A DNA stretch of 64,000 bases from positions 372,001 to 436,000 of the forward strand of contig NZ_JACVAQ010000001.1 of the NCBI RefSeq assembly GCF_014851905.1, given 5' to 3'. The stretch comes from Pseudomonas sp. PDM14. Lineage in GTDB: Bacteria > Pseudomonadota > Gammaproteobacteria > Pseudomonadales > Pseudomonadaceae. A model generated the notes under the pieces. The model worked only from the letters and a program-made list of their open reading frames with translations. It ran no database searches and was not told where the DNA came from. This document shows positions 60,721-64,000 of the stretch, one piece after another; positions within the stretch are counted from its first letter, which is position 1; the number at the start of each line of letters is the position of its first letter. The translations under genes and the position numbers were made by a program.

Positions 60721-61419
60721 TCAGGCTTTTGCAGCAGCCTTGGTGCGGGGACGCAGTTGCGCGGAGGCCAGCGCTTCGTCGCTGACACCGGTTTCCGAGC
60801 GCATGCCTGCGGCCAGAAACGGCACCATCAAGCGCATAACCTGCTCGATTGAGGTATCCACGCCGAAATCGGTTTCCGCGATGGCACGCAAGGCCTTGAT
60901 CCCGGACATGCTGAAAGATGCAGCGCCGAGCATGAAGTGCACACGCCAGAACAACTCCAGCGGCGGAATGCGCGGGGCGGCCTCGTGCAGCAATACCAGA
61001 TAGCGGCGAAATACCTTGCCGTACATGTCTTCCAGATAGCGCCGCAGGTGGCCCTGGCTCTGACTGAAAGCCAGGCCCAGCAAACGCATGAAGATGGACA
61101 GGTCGTTGCCGCTGCGCGGCTTAACCGCCAGCGCCTGCTCGACCAGCATTTCCAGAAGCTCTTCCAGGCTCGCCTTGCTCTCGGGCTTGGCCTGGCGACG
61201 ATCCAGCTCACGCTCGAGACTGACGCAGAATGGACCGAGGAAGCGTGAGAACACCGCCTGGATCAGGGCCTTCTTCGACCCGAAGTGATAATTGACCGCC
61301 GCCAGGTTGACCCCGGCCTTGCTGGTAATCAGGCGTAACGACGTTTCGGCAAAGCCTTTTTCCGCGAACAACTGCTCTGCAGCATCAAGAATGCGCTCAA
61401 CAGTTTCTGACTGCGCCAT
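60721..61419 (-). CDS. psrA: TetR-family regulator PsrA
   Basis: A 232-aa TetR regulator that in P. aeruginosa senses long-chain fatty acids, represses its own gene and beta-oxidation genes, and activates rpoS. The helix-turn-helix is in ITSKAGVNLAAVNYHFGSK. Two palindromes of the PsrA type overlap its promoter. The ATG at 61419 (MAQSETVERI) is the start; earlier frames are unlikely. Its neighbours downstream are the YkuD gene and nagZ. Confidence 0.95.
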   Translation of the reverse strand: MAQSETVERILDAAEQLFAEKGFAETSLRLITSKAGVNLAAVNYHFGSKKALIQAVFSRFLGPFCVSLERELDRRQAKPESKASLEELLEMLVEQALAVKPRSGNDLSIFMRLLGLAFSQSQGHLRRYLEDMYGKVFRRYLVLLHEAAPRIPPLELFWRVHFMLGAASFSMSGIKALRAIAETDFGVDTSIEQVMRLMVPFLAAGMRSETGVSDEALASAQLRPRTKAAAKA

Positions 61420-61434
61420 GAGATTTCCACCAGA

Positions 61435-61461
61435 CAAACACTTGTTTGAAACATACGTTTC
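61435..61461 (-). promoter_or_regulatory. Tandem PsrA operator
   Basis: CAAAC-ACTT-GTTTG (61435-61448) and GAAAC-ATAC-GTTTC (61448-61461) both fit the PsrA consensus (G/C)AAAC-N2-4-GTTT(G/C) and share one base. They cover the -10 box of psrA and the presumed start site. Confidence 0.82.
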
Positions 61462-61479
61462 AGCCTGCTGCCCTGTCAA
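61450..61479 (-). promoter_or_regulatory. psrA promoter
   Basis: On the minus strand TTGACA (61479-61474) and TATGTT (61455-61450) are separated by 18 nt. Confidence 0.65.
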
Positions 61480-61573
61480 GTCTGGCAGGCCCGTTCATGG
61501 CTGACTGGTCACATTTAACCACCAAAGCCGCGGTACCGCTTTCTTTGCCGCTTAAGGCCACAGAAAAGAATGG

Positions 61574-61601
61574 TTGCCAGTGGACATTCACTGTATATAA
61601 T
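61574..61601 (+). promoter_or_regulatory. lexA promoter
   Basis: TTGCCA (61574-61579) and TATAAT (61596-61601) with 16-nt spacing. The -10 box lies inside the first SOS box. Confidence 0.75.
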
Positions 61602-61625
61602 CACAGCAACTGTATAAAAAGACAG
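61591..61625 (+). promoter_or_regulatory. Two LexA (SOS) boxes
   Basis: CTG-TATATAATCA-CAG (61591-61606) and CTG-TATAAAAAGA-CAG (61610-61625) both fit CTG-N10-CAG and are only 3 nt apart. They overlap the -10 box and the start site of the lexA-sulA transcript, so LexA represses its own operon. Confidence 0.9.
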
Positions 61626-61634
61626 ATGACGACC

Positions 61635-62246
61635 ATGCTCAAACTAACGCCCCGCCAAGCTGAGATCCTCGCCTTCATCAAGTCCTGCCTGGAAGACAAC
61701 GGTTATCCGCCGACCCGAGCAGAAATCGCCCAGAAGCTGGGATTCAAATCCCCCAACGCAGCTGAAGAACATCTCAAGGCACTGGCCCGTAAAGGCGCAA
61801 TCGAGATGACCCCAGGAGCCTCCCGCGGCATTCGCATTCCCGGCTATGAACCGGAAGCGAGCGAAGAGGAAGGCCTGCCGATCATCGGCCGCGTTGCAGC
61901 TGGCGCACCGATCCTCGCTCAGCAGCATGTCGAGGAATCCTGCCAGATCAACCCGGGCTTTTTCCAACCCCGCGCCGACTACTTGTTGCGCGTGCGCGGC
62001 ATGAGCATGAAGGACATCGGCATCTTCGACGGCGATCTGCTGGCAGTCCACACCACGCGCGAGGCCCGTAACGGCCAGATCGTGGTGGCGCGCATCGACG
62101 ATGAGGTCACGGTCAAACGCTTCCAGCGCACCGGTAACAAGGTCCAGCTGATCGCCGAGAACCCGGACTTCGCCCCAATCGAAATCGATCTTGAAGAACA
62201 GGATTTGATCATCGAAGGCCTGAGCGTCGGCGTCATTCGCCGCTAA
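61635..62246 (+). CDS. lexA: SOS repressor LexA
   Basis: A 203-aa LexA. The winged helix ([20 protein letters not shown]), the Ala-Gly cleavage site in VAAGAP, and the Ser-Lys pair (GMSMKDIGI and TVKRFQ) are all present. The ATG at 61635 ([12 protein letters not shown]) fits the family N-terminus; an ATG at 61626 gives three more residues and is a real alternative. Confidence 0.97.
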   Translation: MLKLTPRQAEILAFIKSCLEDNGYPPTRAEIAQKLGFKSPNAAEEHLKALARKGAIEMTPGASRGIRIPGYEPEASEEEGLPIIGRVAAGAPILAQQHVEESCQINPGFFQPRADYLLRVRGMSMKDIGIFDGDLLAVHTTREARNGQIVVARIDDEVTVKRFQRTGNKVQLIAENPDFAPIEIDLEEQDLIIEGLSVGVIRR

Positions 62247-62279
62247 CGTGACCCGCCATCAAGTAGTAAGGAGAGTTTC

Positions 62280-62753
62280 ATGCAGTTCCCGCAGTCGCTG
62301 AACCGTTCGCAACTTCCGCTGTTTGAAGCTTTCCTGGGGCAGAACATGGTGCCGCTGCTGGTCGACACGCTTGAGTTGCCGGCCTGGATAGAGGAGCCCG
62401 AGTGCTTCAGCGAAATGAGCCTCAGCGGCTCCGCCGGGCACTGCCGCCTGCTACTGGGCCCGGTGCTGCGCGAACTCAGCCAGAATCAGGATGCGCGCTG
62501 GCTAACGCTGATCGCGCCGCCCGCCAGCCTGACCACAGCCTGGTTGCGTAGCGTCGGCCTCAACCTCGACCGCCTGCTGGTTCTGCAACCACGCACTGAG
62601 CAAAGCGCCATGGAGCTGGCTGGTGAGGCATTGCGTCTGGGCCGCAGCCACACCGTGGTCAGCTGGCTCGACCTGCAACCCGGACAGCGCAAAAGCCTGA
62701 GCAGCGCTGCCCGCCTGGGCAGTGCACAAAGTCTGAATATCCGTCTGGATTGA
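62280..62753 (+). CDS. sulA: Cell division inhibitor SulA
   Basis: A 157-aa SulA, which blocks FtsZ polymerisation during the SOS response. The middle part DARWLTLIAPPASLTTAWL and the C-terminal QPGQRKSLSSAARLG resemble Pseudomonas SulA. It follows lexA by 33 nt with an AAGGAG site and no separate SOS box, so it is expressed with lexA. Confidence 0.92.
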   Translation: MQFPQSLNRSQLPLFEAFLGQNMVPLLVDTLELPAWIEEPECFSEMSLSGSAGHCRLLLGPVLRELSQNQDARWLTLIAPPASLTTAWLRSVGLNLDRLLVLQPRTEQSAMELAGEALRLGRSHTVVSWLDLQPGQRKSLSSAARLGSAQSLNIRLD

Positions 62754-62831
62754 AAGAAGGCCGACTGCGGAGAGAGACTGACTGAAAGTTGCTAGGCAGC
62801 CAATGAATCAGCCTGAGAATGCGTACGACGA

Positions 62832-63065
62832 TCAGTGCAGTACGCGCGGCTGATCATCCTGATCCGTTTCGCCTTCGGCCAGGCGCCCCGCCATCTGCAC
62901 ACCAACATTGAGCATGGCCTTGGCCACTTCGACATGATGGCCCTGCAGGAACGCCTTGGCGTCTGCCGAGAAATCCAGGGTCACCAGGGTTTCCTCATCC
63001 TCCGCACGACGCAGCGCAATGCGCCCATCGGGAAGCTCGACAATTTCCAGGAAGGATGTAGGCAT
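62832..63065 (-). CDS. Small conserved protein of unknown function
   Basis: A 77-aa acidic protein (PTSFLEIVELPDGRIALR) conserved in Pseudomonas between sulA and topA (PA3009-like by recollection). No motif, membrane helix or signal peptide is visible. It is convergent with sulA and not obviously part of an operon. Confidence 0.8.
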   Translation of the reverse strand: MPTSFLEIVELPDGRIALRRAEDEETLVTLDFSADAKAFLQGHHVEVAKAMLNVGVQMAGRLAEGETDQDDQPRVLH

Positions 63066-63137
63066 GCGGGGTCTCCAATCAGGCGGCTAGTGTAACAGTC
63101 AGATCAGGGCAGCCGCTGCCCATCCATCCTTCCAGGC

Positions 63138-63656
63138 TCAGCACTCGCTGAGCGACTCACGGAAACGCAGGGCCAACTGCTTGAGTTGCTGGCGCCACGC
63201 TTCCATCGTTTCCCGCGACAACGCGGGCTCTTCATCAGCCAGGCTAACGGCCTGAATCAGCGGCAGCGTCGGATCGACCTTCGCCGTCTTCGGTGCAGCG
63301 GGCGGTACAAACAGGGCGGCGTATGCCGCAAGCAGTTGAGCCAGCCAGGTTTCCGACTGCTGCGCCATCTCCACCAGCTCAGCAATCTCCGGGCTTGGCG
63401 AAGCCTGTAACGCCACCTGATTGAGTAACAGCTCGACCCGCGGCGCACTAGCCTCGGCGGTGCGGTAATAGCCGGCAACCTCGTGGCAGATGCCGAGCAG
63501 CGCGCCATACAGGTGAAAGAGCGCGGTTTCACGCTCAGCCTGTGCCTGACCGGGCGAGCTCATCGCCTGGCCCTCTTCAACCTTGCGCAGGTTGTCCAGC
63601 GCCAGACCGGCGAAGTAGATCTTTTGATTGGTACGGGTATACAGCTCGTGCGCCAT
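63138..63656 (-). CDS. DUF6586-like protein
   Basis: A 172-aa all-helical protein (AHELYTRTNQKIYFAGLALD) conserved in Pseudomonas in this position; I name the family DUF6586 with moderate confidence. No catalytic motif is seen. The ATG at 63656 is preferred to upstream in-frame codons. It lies 71 nt after topA on the same strand and may be co-transcribed with it. Confidence 0.78.
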   Translation of the reverse strand: MAHELYTRTNQKIYFAGLALDNLRKVEEGQAMSSPGQAQAERETALFHLYGALLGICHEVAGYYRTAEASAPRVELLLNQVALQASPSPEIAELVEMAQQSETWLAQLLAAYAALFVPPAAPKTAKVDPTLPLIQAVSLADEEPALSRETMEAWRQQLKQLALRFRESLSEC

Positions 63657-63727
63657 GGCAACACCCTCGCTACGACTCTGGGCAGTCCTGGCATGCACGG
63701 TCTCTGCGACCATGCATGCCGACTCGG

Positions 63728-64000
63728 TCAGCCCTTGGTTTCTACCTTCCACTTGCCACCGGAGAAGAATGCACGCCAGCCGGTGGGCTTACCGTCCACC
63801 TCACTCTGCACATACTGCTCCTTGGTCTTGCGGCTGTAGCGGATAACCGCCGGACGGCCTTCCGGGTCTTTCTTCGGCGCATCCAGCAGGAAGTGGTACT
63901 TGGGATCGATCTCATCCTTGTGCGGAATCAGCTCGAGCACCAGCGGCGCACGGGTTTCGCGGTTCTTCGGGAACTGGCTGGCCGCGAGGAACAGGCCAGA
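63728..64000 (-). CDS. topA: DNA topoisomerase I, C-terminal end (partial)
   Basis: The last 90 residues of a topoisomerase I run off the right edge. The stretch [19 protein letters not shown] and the end [16 protein letters not shown] match the Pseudomonas TopA C-terminus. The frame stays open from the edge to the stop at 63728. The catalytic core lies outside this window. Confidence 0.92.
   Translation of the reverse strand, partial: SGLFLAASQFPKNRETRAPLVLELIPHKDEIDPKYHFLLDAPKKDPEGRPAVIRYSRKTKEQYVQSEVDGKPTGWRAFFSGGKWKVETKG

Noticed and set aside
61626..61634. Start of lexA at 61626
   Set aside because: Not excluded, but the family N-terminus fits the ATG at 61635 better and the earlier ATG directly abuts the second SOS box.

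Overview
The window is chromosomal DNA of a Pseudomonas, probably outside P. aeruginosa but close to it (a P. mendocina/oleovorans-like lineage is a guess). This rests on the high-GC codon bias, on near-identical Pseudomonas-type proteins (PilZ, RluC, NagZ, LexA, PsrA, the 1620-aa GdhB), and on gene order that, from memory of strain PAO1, follows two segments: PA3068-PA3080 (about 1.1-16.5 kb) and PA2957-PA3011 (about 18.6-64 kb). I see no prophage, insertion sequence, CRISPR array, rRNA or tRNA. Nearly all of it is core genome.

Layout. 0.2-5.9 kb: a class I amidotransferase and the large NAD-glutamate dehydrogenase gdhB. 6.2-15.1 kb: a plus-strand cluster with an unknown membrane protein, a MoxR AAA+ ATPase, a DUF58 protein, a small DUF4381 membrane protein, two VWA membrane proteins (one fused to TPRs), a BatD-like protein, a COQ4-motif protein and a VOC protein. 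15.1-18.5 kb: a repeat element, DUF1285, a DUF4823-like lipoprotein, a radical SAM protein and moaA. 18.6-20.7 kb: a TetR regulator, a class V aminotransferase-fold enzyme and a probable rgsA small RNA. 20.7-30.8 kb: a long minus-strand run of tatD, pilZ, holB, tmk, mltG, pabC, fabF, acpP, fabG, fabD, plsX, rpmF and yceD, joining DNA replication, type IV pili and fatty-acid synthesis. 30.9-37.8 kb: maf, sppA, a HAD phosphatase, rluC, and the divergent rne with a leader of about 500 nt. 37.9-44.8 kb: an envelope run comEC, exbB, exbD, lpxK, a Trm112-like gene, kdsB, ptpA, murB. 44.9-49.1 kb: DUF2062, lolD-lolC, a PilZ-domain gene, a small periplasmic protein and a GDPD. 49.2-58.1 kb: sthA, apbE, a chalcone-isomerase-like gene, gap, mfd and a CsiV-family gene. 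58.2-61.5 kb: a second copy of the repeat element, the methylthioinosine phosphorylase gene, nagZ, a YkuD-domain gene and psrA. 61.6-64 kb: lexA-sulA, two small conserved genes and the 3' end of topA.

Themes. Several neighbouring operons serve the cell envelope (fatty acids, LPS Kdo and lipid A, peptidoglycan, lipoprotein release, peptidoglycan recycling). The points I would look at first are: the signal-peptide-less YkuD protein beside nagZ, which fits a cytosolic L,D-carboxypeptidase of the ElsL type; a repeat family with terminal inverted repeats whose two copies each touch a stop codon; the COQ4-motif protein behind the MoxR/VWA operon; a lol locus with one permease gene; apbE without an nqr operon; and candidate leaderless starts of yceD and rluC.
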